A stretch of 60,087 bases of DNA from Variovorax sp. E3 (GTDB taxonomy: Bacteria > Pseudomonadota > Gammaproteobacteria > Burkholderiales > Burkholderiaceae_C): contig NZ_MOWM01000029.1 in NCBI RefSeq assembly GCF_016082275.1, positions 1 to 60,087 of the forward strand, given 5' to 3'. The translations under genes were made by a program, and so were the position numbers. The notes beneath the pieces are model-generated. The model saw only the letters and a list, made by a program, of their open reading frames with translations, was not told the origin of the DNA and searched no databases. Of the stretch, positions 8,158 through 17,759 are shown piece after piece. The number at the start of each line of letters is the position of its first letter. Position 1 is the first letter of the stretch.

Positions 8158-9164
8158 ATGCAGATTACGCCGACCTTGGCTCGCGCCAAGCGCGCCATCT
8201 TTTTCTCTTGCGCCACTGTGGCGGCAAGCCTGTTGGCCTTTCCCGCTTCCCCCGCCTTCGCGTCCTTTCCGGACAAGGCCGTGAAGATCGTGGTGCCGTT
8301 CGCGCCGGGCGGCGGCACGGACCTCGTGGCGCGCACCATGGGCATCACCATGGGCCAGGAACTGGGCCAACCGGTGATCATCGACAACAAGCCTGGTGCA
8401 GGCACCCTCATCGGAACCGACACAGTCGCCAAGAGCCGGCCCGACGGCTACACGCTTGTCATGGCGACCGTCGCGCACGTGGTGAATCCAAGCCTTCTGT
8501 CAAAGCTTCCCTACGATTACGAGAAGGCGTTTGCGCCTGTCATGCTGGTGGGCATTTCGCCGAACGTGCTCGTCGTTCGCACTGAAAGTCCTTACAAGTC
8601 CGTGGGCGATGTCATCGCCGCCGCCAAGGCCCATCCCGGAAAGCTCTCGTTCGCATCGCAGGGCGCAGGCACCTCCGCCCACCTCGCGGGCGAACTCTTC
8701 AAGAACCTCACCAAGACCGAGATGACGCACATCCCTACCGGGGCGCCGGTCCGGCCATCACTGATTTGCTGGGCGGCCAGGTCGATGTCATGTTTGCCAC
8801 GGCAGCCGCAGTCGGCACGTTCATCGAAAGCGGCAGGCTGCGGGCGCTGGCCGTGACCACCGCGCGGCGCTCCACGGCGCCCTCGCTTGCCAAGGTGCCG
8901 ACCGTCGCGGAGAGCGGCGTGCCCGGTTACGTGGCGGACAGCTGGTATGGGCTCTACGCGCCGGCCGGAACGCCACGCGACGTGATCCTGACGCTGAACG
9001 CTGCTGCGAGGAAAGCCGTCCAGACCGAGGCCTTCCGCCAGCGCGTGGAAAGCGAGGGCCTCGTGATCGACGCGGGTTCGCCGGAGGCGTTCGACCAATA
9101 CGCCAGGGGTGAGGAAGCCCGCTGGCGCAAGGTCGTCAAAGAAAACCACATCACCACCGACTGA
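8158..9164 (+). pseudogene. Bug-family receptor, one frameshift
   Basis: The start at 8158 (GGAGA five bases upstream of the ATTCATG context) gives MQITPTLARAKRAIFF, a signal peptide ending SPAFA, then VKIVVPFAPGGGTDLVARTM, IIDNKPGAGTLIG and NPSLLSKLPYDY. At about 8733 the frame breaks: the text reads HIPTGAPV where the family has HIPYRGAGPAITDLLGGQ. Restoring one base, most simply a C in the CCC run, continues perfectly into LLGGQVDVMF through KENHITTD. Everything else is intact, so it is either a recent mutation or a sequence error. First gene of the IclR-linked operon. Confidence 0.88.
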
Positions 9165-9184
9165 GGCCCGAGGGGCAACACACC

Positions 9185-9985
9185 ATGACTGAAAAACTGA
9201 TTGAGCTCGACATCGTCGACGGCGTTGCCACGCTGTGGTTGAACCGCCCCGAAAAGCGCAATGCCATGAGCGACGCCATGCGCACCGAATTCATTGCGGC
9301 CCTGGAACACGTGGCGAACGACAAGGCGATTCGCGCCCTGGTGCTGACGGGCAAAGGCAAGGGCTTCTGCGCCGGCGGCGACATCGCCGGCATGGAGCGC
9401 CGGATGCAAGCGCCTGCGGGCGAGGTTGGCTTCAACGGTTGGAGCCGCCAGCAACGCGTGCACCACACGCAGTCGCTGCTGCACACCATGCCCAAGCCGA
9501 CCATCGCTGCCGTCAATGGCGCTGCTTCGGGCCTGGGTGCCGATACGGCGCTCGCCTGCGACTTCATCATGGCCTCGGATGCGGCGAGCTTCACCTGGTC
9601 CTATATCAACCGAGGCATCATTCCAGACGGCGGCGGCATGTACTTCCTGCCCCGCCGCGTCGGCTTGACCAAGGCGAAGGAGCTGATCTTCAGCGGCCGC
9701 AAGGTCGAAGCCGAAGAGGCGCTTCGTCTGGGCATCGCCGATCGCAAGGTCGATGCGGACAGCCTGGTTGCGCAGGCACAGCGCTGGGCCGCCGAGATGA
9801 GCCATGGCTCCGCCACGGCGCTGGCCCTGGGCAAGACCATCCTCAACCAGAGTTTCGAGTTGTCGGCCCATCAGGTATTTGCCCAAGGTAGCCAGGCCCA
9901 AGGCATTTGCTACACCAGCACCGAGCACCGCGAGTCGGTGATGGCTTTCCTGGCCAAGACCGCCGCCCCGGCCGCCAAGGAATGA
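9185..9985 (+). CDS. Enoyl-CoA hydratase/isomerase family protein
   Basis: A 266-residue crotonase-fold enzyme starting MTEKLIELDIVDGVATLWLN. The CoA/oxyanion motifs are NRPEKRNAMSDAM, GFCAGGDIAGM and AAVNGAASGLGADTALACDF; the second catalytic loop reads IPDGGGMYFLPRRVG. It is followed, with an ATGA overlap, by the acyl-CoA synthetase, so the two are probably translated together. Likely hydration of an enoyl-CoA made by the synthetase pathway; exact substrate unknown. Confidence 0.93.
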   Translation: MTEKLIELDIVDGVATLWLNRPEKRNAMSDAMRTEFIAALEHVANDKAIRALVLTGKGKGFCAGGDIAGMERRMQAPAGEVGFNGWSRQQRVHHTQSLLHTMPKPTIAAVNGAASGLGADTALACDFIMASDAASFTWSYINRGIIPDGGGMYFLPRRVGLTKAKELIFSGRKVEAEEALRLGIADRKVDADSLVAQAQRWAAEMSHGSATALALGKTILNQSFELSAHQVFAQGSQAQGICYTSTEHRESVMAFLAKTAAPAAKE

Positions 9986-12084
9986 ACGCCATGAGCGCCA
10001 TGAACGCCATCTCCCGACTCCTCAAGCCACGCAGCGTCGCCGTCATCGGTGCATCGGGCGACGCCACCAAGACTGCTGGCAGGCCCATCTCGTACCTCGT
10101 GAAGCATGGCTTCTTGGGTGAGATCTATCCGGTGAACCCGAAGGCCGATCGCATCGGCGAGCTGACCTGCTATGCGGACGTGGCTTCGCTGCCGGCGGTG
10201 CCTGACGTGGGCATCGTTCTGCTGGGAGCCGAGCGCGCGCACCTGGCGGTGCGCGACCTGGCCGCCCGCGGCACCGCGGCAGCCATCGTGCTGGCCAGTG
10301 GCTACACCGAGACCGGTGAAGAGGGGGCGCGCCGCCAGCGGCAGTTGATGGAGGCGGCCGGGTCCATGCGCATCCTGGGGCCGAACACCATCGGCCTGGT
10401 CAACCTCACCGACAACATCGTGCTGTCGGCCTCGGGGGCGCTGGAGATGGCGCATTTTCCCGTCGGTGGCGTCGGCGTGGTGTCGCAGAGTGGCGGCATC
10501 CTCGGCTCATTGCTGTCTCGCGCTGCGGTGCGCGGCATCGGCCTGTCCAAGCTGATCTCGACCAGCAACGAGGTCGATCTGGAGCTGGCGGACTTCATCG
10601 ATCACCTCGCCGAAGACGAGGCCACGAAGGTCATCGCGCTGTACGTGGAGACGGTGCGCAATCCGCAGAAGTTCCGCGCTGCCGCGCTCAAGGCAGCCCG
10701 CGCGGGCAAGCCGGTGGTCGCGTTCAAGATCGGCCGCTCCGAGGCGGGCGTCAAGGCTGCGGTGTCGCACACCGGCGCGCTGGCCGGCGCCGACCGCATG
10801 TACGACGCACTCTTCAGGCAGGTGGGCGTGATCCGGGCCCAGACATTCAATGACCTGCTGGACATTCCCGCCGCACTGGCCACCGGCCGCAAGCTGCGCG
10901 GCAACCGGGTCGCGATCTTGACCTCCACCGGCGGCGCCGGGACGCTGGTGTCGGATGACTTGGGGTTGTCCGGCTTCGATACGCCCGCCCCCGATGCCGC
11001 GACGGCCGAAGCATTGCGCGCGCTGCAGACCGGCGACCACGCCGTGCTTGATCGAAACCCGATCGACGTGACCCTGGCAGGCCTGCGGCCTGACCTGTTG
11101 CGCGGCGCCATCGACGTGCTGCTGAAGAGTCCCAGTTATGACGCCTTGACCATCATCGTCGGCTCGTCCAGCCTGGCCATGCCCGAATTGATGGCCGGTG
11201 CGATCCAGGACTGCCTGCCGACTTCGGACAAGCCCGTCATTGCCTACGTGAGCCCGCATGCGCCGGAAATCAGCGCGCTGTTGACCCAGCGCGGCGTCCC
11301 TGCCTTTGCTGCGGCGGAAAGCTGCACCGCCGCGCTTGGTGCCATGCTGCGGGCCGGCCAATGGCAAGACCCCGGCGATCCGACGGCCGCCGCGCGTCCG
11401 GTCGCGGTGGGTGATCTGCCGGCGGGCTCGCTCGACGAGGCACAGGCCAAGCAGCTCTTCAGTCGCTTCGGTGTGTCGTGCGCGCGCGAGCTTGTCGTGA
11501 CCACACCCGCAGAGGCCGAGGTAGCCGCGCACGAGCTCGGCGGTCGGGTCGTGCTGAAGATCCTGTCCGCCGAGATCACGCACAAGAGCGACGTGGGTGG
11601 GGTCGCCGTGAACCTCACGCCCGAAACAGTGGGCACGCGCCTGCTGGCCATGGCCTCCGAGGTCGAAGCCAAGGCCGGCATGAGGCCGAAGCGCTTCCTG
11701 GTGCAGGAAATGGTGGGCGGGGGTACTGAACTGATCCTCGGCACGCACCGCGATGCGCTGGGCACGGCCATCCTGCTGGGAATGGGCGGCATCACCGCCG
11801 AGCTGTTCAAGGACACGGCGATGCGGCTTCTGCCGGCGCAAGGAGGCCTGAGCCGCGATGAGGCGTTGGGCATGGCCCGGGAGTTGAAGACATGGCCGCT
11901 GCTGGATGGCTTTCGCGGTCGGCCCAAGGCCGATGTCGAGGCGCTGGTGACGGCCATCGTCGCTTTCTCGCACATGGCGGCCCAACTGGGCGACCGTCTG
12001 CTCGAAGCCGAGATCAACCCGGTGTTCGTGCTGCCGCTGGGGCAAGGCGTGCGTGCGGCCGACGGCGTGGTCGTTCTCGCCTGA
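9982..12084 (+). CDS. ADP-forming acyl-CoA synthetase (acetate-CoA ligase family)
   Basis: A single 700-residue chain combining both subunit types of nucleoside-diphosphate-forming acyl-CoA synthetases. Residues about 8-130 form the CoA-binding Rossmann domain (LLKPRSVAVIGASGDATKTA, IYPVNPKADRIGE). The succinyl-CoA-synthetase-like middle contains SQSGGILGSLLSRAA and the presumed phosphohistidine loop VSHTGALAGADRM. The C-terminal ATP-grasp domain has VVLKILSAEITHKSDVGGVA and VQEMVGGGTELILGTHRD. It activates a carboxylic acid to its CoA thioester. The start overlaps the enoyl-CoA hydratase stop by four bases. Confidence 0.92.
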   Translation: MNAMSAMNAISRLLKPRSVAVIGASGDATKTAGRPISYLVKHGFLGEIYPVNPKADRIGELTCYADVASLPAVPDVGIVLLGAERAHLAVRDLAARGTAAAIVLASGYTETGEEGARRQRQLMEAAGSMRILGPNTIGLVNLTDNIVLSASGALEMAHFPVGGVGVVSQSGGILGSLLSRAAVRGIGLSKLISTSNEVDLELADFIDHLAEDEATKVIALYVETVRNPQKFRAAALKAARAGKPVVAFKIGRSEAGVKAAVSHTGALAGADRMYDALFRQVGVIRAQTFNDLLDIPAALATGRKLRGNRVAILTSTGGAGTLVSDDLGLSGFDTPAPDAATAEALRALQTGDHAVLDRNPIDVTLAGLRPDLLRGAIDVLLKSPSYDALTIIVGSSSLAMPELMAGAIQDCLPTSDKPVIAYVSPHAPEISALLTQRGVPAFAAAESCTAALGAMLRAGQWQDPGDPTAAARPVAVGDLPAGSLDEAQAKQLFSRFGVSCARELVVTTPAEAEVAAHELGGRVVLKILSAEITHKSDVGGVAVNLTPETVGTRLLAMASEVEAKAGMRPKRFLVQEMVGGGTELILGTHRDALGTAILLGMGGITAELFKDTAMRLLPAQGGLSRDEALGMARELKTWPLLDGFRGRPKADVEALVTAIVAFSHMAAQLGDRLLEAEINPVFVLPLGQGVRAADGVVVLA

Positions 12085-12142
12085 ACGCTTGCACGCGAAT
12101 GGCCAAATGAAGAAATTGACCCTTTGAATCAGGAGAACCCGG

Positions 12143-13476
12143 ATGCATGCAACGGAAGTATTTGCGCGGTACGCGGGCGAGTTTTACCGACAGCCACTCC
12201 ATGCGGAGGTCGTACATCACGCCAAGCGGGCAGTGATCGACTGGTACGCATCACTTTTCCCAGGCCTGGATGCGACACCCGTGCGCCTGTTGGAGCAAAC
12301 CCTGGCCGACGACCTTGATCGGGGTGGCGCATTCCTGGCGCAAGGCGCCCGGCCACCGCGCGTGCGGCTGCGCTCATCAACGGCACGGCTGCGCATGCCG
12401 CAGAGGTCGATGACAGCTTTCGCGAGGCCATGTACCACCCGGGAGCCGCCACCATCGCGGCTGCACTGGCCGCAGGGCAGGACTTGGGAGTCTCAGGACT
12501 TCAGTTTCTGCGCGGCGTGGTGCTCGGCTACGAGGTGTCCACACGGATTGGCGTGGTGATGGGCCGGTCGCACTACAAGTTCTGGCACAGCACGGGGACG
12601 GTGGGCAGCTTCGGTGCCGCCGCTGCTGCGGGTGGGTTGATGGAACTCGATGAAGCGGCCTTCGCGCATGCGCTTGCCACCGCCGCAACCTTCACGTCAG
12701 GCCTGCAGCAGGCGTTTCGCATGGACTCGATGTCCAAGCCGCTGCATGCGGGGCGTGCGGCCGAGGCGGGCCTTTTCGCGGCTCAGTTGGCGCGTCGGGG
12801 CCTGACAGGCTCGCTGGATGTCCTCGATGGTGAAGCAGGGCTCGGCCAGGCCATGAGCAACGGTCCGGATTGGTCGCAGGTCGGCGCGACGCTGGGGCAG
12901 GACTTTCACATCACCCGCCTGACGTTCAAGAACCATATCGGCTGCGGCCACACATTTCCCGCGGTCGATGGCGCGCTTGCGCTGCAGTCGATGCACCACG
13001 TCGCGGTCGAAGACATCGTCCGCGTTCGTGTCGGCACGTACCGCCCCGCGCTGGACATTGCCTGCTACGAGCGGCCGGCCTCCGCCAACGAGGCACGCTT
13101 CAGCCTGAAGTACATGGTGGCGTCGGCCCTTGTGCATGGCAGCGTACGCATGGCGGCCTTTGAGTCGGCGCGTCTCGAGGATCCCGCAACCCGCGCCCTG
13201 ATGGAGCGCATCGAGGTCTCGGTGGATCCGGCGCTCGACGCGGCGTTTCCGGGCCAGCGCGCCGCACGCATCGAAATCGATACCGCAGACAGGCGTCGAC
13301 TCAGCCATCTGCAGCCCAACCGGAAGGGCGATCCCGAGGAGCCGCTCAGTGACGCCGATCTAAAAAGCAAGTTTCTCGAACTGTCCACGCCGGTGATCGG
13401 TGCCATGCGGGCGCGTGTGCTTCTTGAGCGGCTTTGGCGTCTGGAGAGCGCGAGCAGTCTTGCATACGAATCCTGA
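12143..13476 (+). pseudogene. MmgE/PrpD-family protein, one frameshift
   Basis: The first ~70 residues from ATG 12143 (MHATEVFARYAGEFY..., VIDWYASLFPGLDATPVRLL) match the MmgE/PrpD N-terminus. Between about 12347 and 12354 the frame shifts, and the rest continues as ARAAALINGTAAHAAEVDD, then MYHPGAATIAAALAAGQ to the end. The large domain motifs (YEVSTRIGVVMG, SKPLHAGRAAEAG, KNHIGCGHTFPAVDG) are intact. The family includes 2-methylcitrate dehydratase and cis-aconitate-type lyases/dehydratases. It is the last gene of the IclR-linked operon. One base missing or gained explains the break. Confidence 0.85.
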
Positions 13477-13616
13477 TAGGGCAGGGGGCGCTGAGTGCAC
13501 AACTTCGTGCCGAGCGCCTCAATGATCGGGTGCATTGATGGCGTGAATCAAGCATCGATCCAGTGCACAAGTGCGGTCGATACGAGCCGCGAATGACGGC
13601 AGCAACGCAAGCGATT

Positions 13617-13877
13617 TTATTGATGTCCGGATGCCGCATATGGACTCGTTGACCGCGCCTTGATTGCACGGCAGCCCCAATGCCATGGCACATCGCGTGC
13701 AAAGGGCGCACGCTGCGCATGCGTGAAGTCACGACGCTCGAGCCTGGCTGCGGCGACCAGCCGGCTCAGCGCCATCGTAGGAAGGCCGTGCTCCGCGAGA
13801 TCGCGCGCGCGCAGCAACGGCCGCTGTTCGGCCAGTGCCAGCACGGCTTGTTCGAGTGCCGAGATAGGAGGCCCCAT
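13617..13877 (-). pseudogene. AbiEi-type antitoxin / HTH regulator fragment
   Basis: The first ~50 residues (MGPPISALEQAVLALAEQRP, LLRARDLAEHGLPTMALSRL, VAAARLERR) match the N-terminal winged-HTH of AbiEi-like type IV antitoxins, with the typical module of an HTH followed by basic LERR. After that the frame runs into unrelated sequence and stops at 86 residues; normal proteins are roughly 200-300. No AbiEii nucleotidyltransferase toxin follows. It is preceded by an AT-rich inverted repeat (13888-13935). Confidence 0.55.
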
Positions 13878-13887
13878 GCCGGAATAC

Positions 13888-13935
13888 GTTGCATTTATTA
13901 GTTATTTGTCTATATAAAGAAATAAGAAATGCAAC
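13888..13935. promoter_or_regulatory. AT-rich inverted repeat upstream of AbiEi-like fragment
   Basis: GTTGCATTT at 13888-13896 and AAATGCAAC at 13927-13935 are perfect reverse complements flanking about 30 bp; inside, TTATTT and AAATAA extend the symmetry imperfectly. The element lies 11 bp before the antitoxin start, where AbiEi proteins are known to bind inverted repeats to autoregulate. Confidence 0.5.
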
Positions 13936-14120
13936 CGCGCTTCGCCGTGCGGGGCTTATTCCCAATTGGCCGCAGGGCTTTTTTTGGTCCTGTACGCGGG
14001 ATTTCGGCGGCGGTGGGCGCGCGGGGCGTGGGAGGGGGGGCGCTGGTTACAAGGCCGCTCCTCGCCCGAACAGAATCTGCTCGGCCGCGGCGCGCGCCAG
14101 AACGCGGCCCGCACCGACGC

Positions 14121-14585
14121 TCAAGGGGCAGCTTGCGGCGCTTTCGGCGACGGAGCGAACACCAAGGGATCCACATCACCCTCCGCCAGCGCTGCAGCAG
14201 CGTCGGCGAACGAGGCACCGACCACCACCCATGTCTCTGGGGACGCCTGAGCAAGAGCGATGGGGTCCACCTGTGCGACGACTCTCAGCAGCCTGATCGC
14301 TGACGGATTGACGATGGAGCGCGACACGAATGGCCCGCTTTGCCAGGGGAATGCTTGCAAGCAATGGGGATGCGCAACGAAATCAAGCGTCAAGCAGCCC
14401 CCCTCGAGGTGGCGCTCGACCCAGGCATCCGACTGCAAGACGTACCACGCGTCGTTGCTTTCGTAGCTCGAGGACCCGAGGTGTTCAACCGCGTGTTCCT
14501 CGACAGAGGCTGTGGGATCAATCAACACAACCACCACGCGTGAGTCGGGGGCATCTGGATGAGCAATGAGCGAAACCAAGGCCAT
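14121..14585 (-). CDS. Hypothetical protein, 154 aa
   Basis: Starting at ATG 14585 the protein reads MALVSLIAHPDAPDSRVVVV, then SSYESNDAWYVLQSDAWVER, and ends with an alanine/proline-rich tail. Amino-acid use (mixed hydrophobic and acidic, few arginines) looks like genuine coding. I do not recognise the family. It lies immediately downstream of the broken ParE on the same strand and might share the ParD promoter, though it has no toxin-like features. A start further upstream at 14630 adds 15 unlikely residues. Confidence 0.45.
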   Translation of the reverse strand: MALVSLIAHPDAPDSRVVVVLIDPTASVEEHAVEHLGSSSYESNDAWYVLQSDAWVERHLEGGCLTLDFVAHPHCLQAFPWQSGPFVSRSIVNPSAIRLLRVVAQVDPIALAQASPETWVVVGASFADAAAALAEGDVDPLVFAPSPKAPQAAP

Positions 14586-14639
14586 GCAAGTCTTCTTTTG
14601 GGTGTGAACAAACGGAAAGAGCTGGTGCACCGGGCGTCA

Positions 14640-14930
14640 TCTTGACGCAGTGATGAAGCTTCGCTGCCACGTTGGGGCGCCAACGGGGGGCGGCAATAGA
14701 CGATCACGTGGTCGCTGGGCAGCTTCCATGAACGCAGGCGTGGCATCGCCGGTTCGGCCTCCAGGCGCGGCGAGCTCGCGTCCGGGTTGCGCTGGATGAG
14801 CTGGTCGGCCTCCTGCAGTTCATTCACAAAGCCTTGGCGCGGTCGGCGCTTGCATGGTGACCGCGTCGTCCAGGATCGCGGCGGTGATTTGCGTACTGGC
14901 ACACGGGCGGACAGGAATCGCTTGGCGCCC
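14640..14930 (-). pseudogene. parE: Broken ParE/RelE-family toxin
   Basis: The middle reads GFVNELQEADQLIQRNPDAS, then PRLRSWKLPSDHVIVYC, which is the ParE core (family: FVDALQEAxxLIxxHP, LRSWPLKRFPYLVFY). The upstream part continues in another frame as STQITAAILDDAV, and the end WQRSFITASR, resembling the usual VWRVLHxxRDI, is in a third frame. At least two frameshifts therefore interrupt it. It lies directly after parD on the same strand, as in intact parDE operons. Confidence 0.55.
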
Positions 14931-14941
14931 TTGCCTCGCGC

Positions 14942-15259
14942 TCAAGTCGCCTTCCTTCTCACCGCCTTCGTGGGTGCAGCCTTGGCCTTGCGTGGCGCGG
15001 AAACCTTCGACGCGCGCGCGTTCTGCGCGTCAAAGTGTGCGATCTCCGCGCGCAATCCGTCGAAGTGCGCGGGCGTCCACTCGACCGCGGGCCCGGATTC
15101 GAGGCCCGCAAGGATGGCCGTTCGAAACTTCGCCCGCGCCCAGTTCCGCCGAACGAGGTCCTGCATGTATTCGCCGGCGTTTCCGTCACGGCGATCAGCG
15201 GCCTGCGCGTCCACGAACGCCTTCATCTCGTCTGGAAGAGAAATGTTCATCGTCGTCAT
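14942..15259 (-). CDS. parD: ParD-family antitoxin
   Basis: From ATG 15259 the 105-residue protein reads MTTMNISLPDEMKAFVDAQA, the ribbon-helix-helix start of ParD antitoxins, followed by GNAGEYMQDLVRRNWARAKF. The C-terminus is basic and alanine-rich (SAPRKAKAAPTKAVRRKA), a longer tail than typical ParD. ParD binds its operator through the RHH and neutralises ParE with its C-terminal half. The adjacent toxin gene is broken, so this is an orphan antitoxin. A 21-bp palindrome lies 19 bp upstream. Confidence 0.8.
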   Translation of the reverse strand: MTTMNISLPDEMKAFVDAQAADRRDGNAGEYMQDLVRRNWARAKFRTAILAGLESGPAVEWTPAHFDGLRAEIAHFDAQNARASKVSAPRKAKAAPTKAVRRKAT

Positions 15260-15277
15260 GAACGACGTTGTACCGCG

Positions 15278-15298
15278 CGATGGCAAACTTTGCCATCG
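15278..15298. promoter_or_regulatory. Palindromic operator of parD
   Basis: CGATGGCAAA-C-TTTGCCATCG is a perfect 10+10 palindrome centred at 15288, 19 bp before the parD start. Position and symmetry fit autoregulation by the ribbon-helix-helix dimer. Confidence 0.65.
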
Positions 15299-15399
15299 TC
15301 TGCATCGCGCCTGCAGCCTTGGCTGAGGCGCCCCGGTGCCCCTGTTCACTGATGTGCAGCGCGGAGTGCGGCTTCGGTCGATCTTCATTTTTGGGGGCG

Positions 15400-15848
15400 G
15401 ATTTCTTTACGGGGAATGAAACCGTGATTCCTTGGAAATCAACGGTTTGAAAGTGTCTTTGGGTTCGGTCCGACGGCCAGGGCGCGAAGTTGCCGCTTTG
15501 CTGAGCATTTGCTCGGCGGGCCATGCCGGCGCGTGACTGGCCAAGTCAAGCAACCGATCGAAGACCGGCGCGTGGCTCGTCCCGGCCGGCGCCGTTTGCG
15601 CCGAACCGCCGCCAAGGCCGCCCCGTCTGCGCCGAGGGCAGGGCGCCGATGGGGGCGTCCAGAAGATGGAACTACTGATCGCGTGGGTCGAGTGCTGGCC
15701 GGGTCGCGAGCGGGGCGACGGTGATGTCCAACACCCGCGGGATCGTGTGAGGCGTTCCAGCCCCTGAGGACTTGCACGAGAAGTTCGATCTGTCCGTGGC
15801 GTTCCGGGGCCAAGGATTCTTCCATCTACAGGAAATGAGATTTCATGT
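15400..15848. other. Stretch without a recognisable gene
   Basis: All open frames here have the arginine/proline-rich composition of GC shadows. The lower strand contains short phrases in different frames (for example VLDITVAPLATRPALD and FDRLLDLASHAPAWPAEQ) that could be a decayed gene, but I cannot assign them. Confidence 0.3.
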
Positions 15849-16080
15849 TTGGCTCTTTTTCCCCGCTCAGTGACGGTTCATCATTCGCCCATTGAGGGCC
15901 GGCTTGCCAAGCGGGCTTGTTCCCCGAGGCTGATCCTTGCAAGCCGGTCACCGTCACTGGCGACTGCCCGTGCTGGAACCTGCAGACCGCCGGTCGCACA
16001 GGGGAGCGCAGTGCAGCTGAAGGCCTTCGATGCCGTGAGACCCGACTGCATCCTTAAAAAATATCCCAGGAGACAAACAA

Positions 16081-17759
16081 TGAATTTCCCTTCAGCCCCT
16101 ACACAGCAAGGCGCGCCAGCTTCCTACGACGTGGCGGTGATCGGCTACGGCCCGACCGGCCTGGTGGCCGCATCCTTGCTGGGGCAGGCCGGCCACCGGG
16201 TCGTGGTCGTCGAACGCTGGCCCACCATGTACGGCCTGCCGCGCCTGACGCACATCGACGGCGAGGTTGCGCGCATCGTGCAGGCGTGCGGCAATGTCGA
16301 GCAAGCCATGCGGGATTCCATCCCGCTGCACACCTACCACTACGTGAATGCCGCGGGTGAACTGCTGCTGGAACTGGAGTGGAAGGGCAAGCAATGCGGC
16401 TACGCGGCGCACAACTCGATCTACCAACCCGACATCGAGGACGCCATTCACGACCGCGTGGCCACGCTGCCCAACGTCGAGCTGTTGCGCGGTTGGGAGG
16501 CCGTGTTCCTGAAGCAGGACGCCGAAGGGGCGACAGTGGCCATTCAACGCACGAACAGCGGAAAGGACAACTCGCCCGAGGCCCGGGATGGGCAATGGGC
16601 CGAGCCCGCGCGCACCTTCACTGCCCGCTACGTGATTGGTGCCGACGGCGCCAACAGTTTCGTGCGCCGCGCGCTGGGCATCGAGCGCAACGACTACGGG
16701 CAGAAGCACCGCTGGCTGAATCTCGATTCCGAGAACACATCGGACGCGGCCGAACGCTTCAAGCGCACCACCATCTTCTGTGACCCGGCACGCGGCCACA
16801 TGTACATGCCGATCGGCGACAACCGCACACGCTTCGAGGTGCGCCTGCTGGACGGCGAAAGCATCGACGAATGGGAAGACCCGGCCAAGGGTTGGCGCTG
16901 GCTGAACGAGAAGTACGGCGTCGGGCCGACCGACTTCAAGTTCCTGCGCAATGTGGTCTACACCTTCCAGACACGCATGGCAGAACGCTGGCGTGAAGGC
17001 AATGTGCTGTTGGGCGGCGACGCGGTTCACGCCATGATGCCCTACATGGGGCAGGGCGCCTGCTCGGGAATGCGCGACGGGATCAACCTGGCCTGGAAGC
17101 TGGACCTGGTACTCAGCGGCCGCGCCGCGCCCTCGCTGCTGGACAGCTACGAGGCGGAGCGCCGCCCGCATGCACAGCAGATCATGGAGATGTCGCTGTT
17201 CCTCGGCCAGGTGACCAATGAGGACGACCCGCACAAGGCCGCTGCGCGCGACGAGGCCTTTCGCACCCACACCATGCCACCGATGCCGCCCTTCCCGAAG
17301 GTGGAAAACGGCGTGCTGCACCGCGAGGCCGACGGCAGCCTGCTGCCTTCCACGGGCGTGCCGGGGCCGCAGGCCGTCGTGCGCCACGGCGATGCCGAAG
17401 GCCTTCTGGACGATGTCGTGGGCCGTGGCTTCCTGCTGGTGACGCTGCAGGACCCCGCGCCTTTTCTGAGCGCTGGCCAAAGAGAATTCCTGACTCGACT
17501 GGGCTGCCGCAACGTGGTGCTGACGCACGAACAAGTGCCGGGTGCGGTCGTCGAGTTGGACGGCGAGATCTCCCGGTTCATGGCCGAACACGGCCTCCAG
17601 GCCTACATCGGTCGTCCGGACTTCGTTGTCTTCGGCTCCGCGCCGCGCATGGAAGAACTCGCGGTCCTGGTGGACGATCTGCGTCTCAAGCTGCACTGGC
17701 TCGAAGGTGATGAGTCGGGCGGGCGGGCCTCCTCGGTTCCCGCGGAGCAGCCCGCATGA
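16081..17759 (+). CDS. FAD-dependent aromatic monooxygenase (MhpA-like)
   Basis: A 559-residue group A flavoprotein hydroxylase. ATG 16081 follows an AGGAGA ribosome-binding site. Motifs in order: YDVAVIGYGPTGLVAASLLG (GxGxxG, residues ~14-33), DG motif ARYVIGADGANSFVRRALG, and the second FAD motif VLLGGDAVHAMMPYMGQGAC followed by GMRDGINLAWKL; the C-terminal thioredoxin-like domain is present (to VDDLRLKLHWLEG). The closest known family is 3-(3-hydroxyphenyl)propionate hydroxylase, which ortho-hydroxylates phenolic acids using NAD(P)H and O2. It overlaps the downstream hydrolase by ATGA, so monooxygenation and C-C or ester cleavage are probably consecutive steps. No regulator gene adjoins it. 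Confidence 0.9.

Noticed and set aside
7147..8478. Lower-strand frame of 443 codons over the IclR gene and the Bug gene
   Set aside because: Runs through the divergent promoter region and two supported genes in other frames; low-complexity product.
10507..12045. Lower-strand frame of 512 codons opposite the acyl-CoA synthetase
   Set aside because: Shadow of a gene with clear CoA-binding and ATP-grasp motifs.
15832..15844. Short inverted repeat GAAAT-GAG-ATTTC upstream of the FAD monooxygenase
   Set aside because: Only 5+5 bp, about 240 bp from the start codon; expected by chance in 60 kb.
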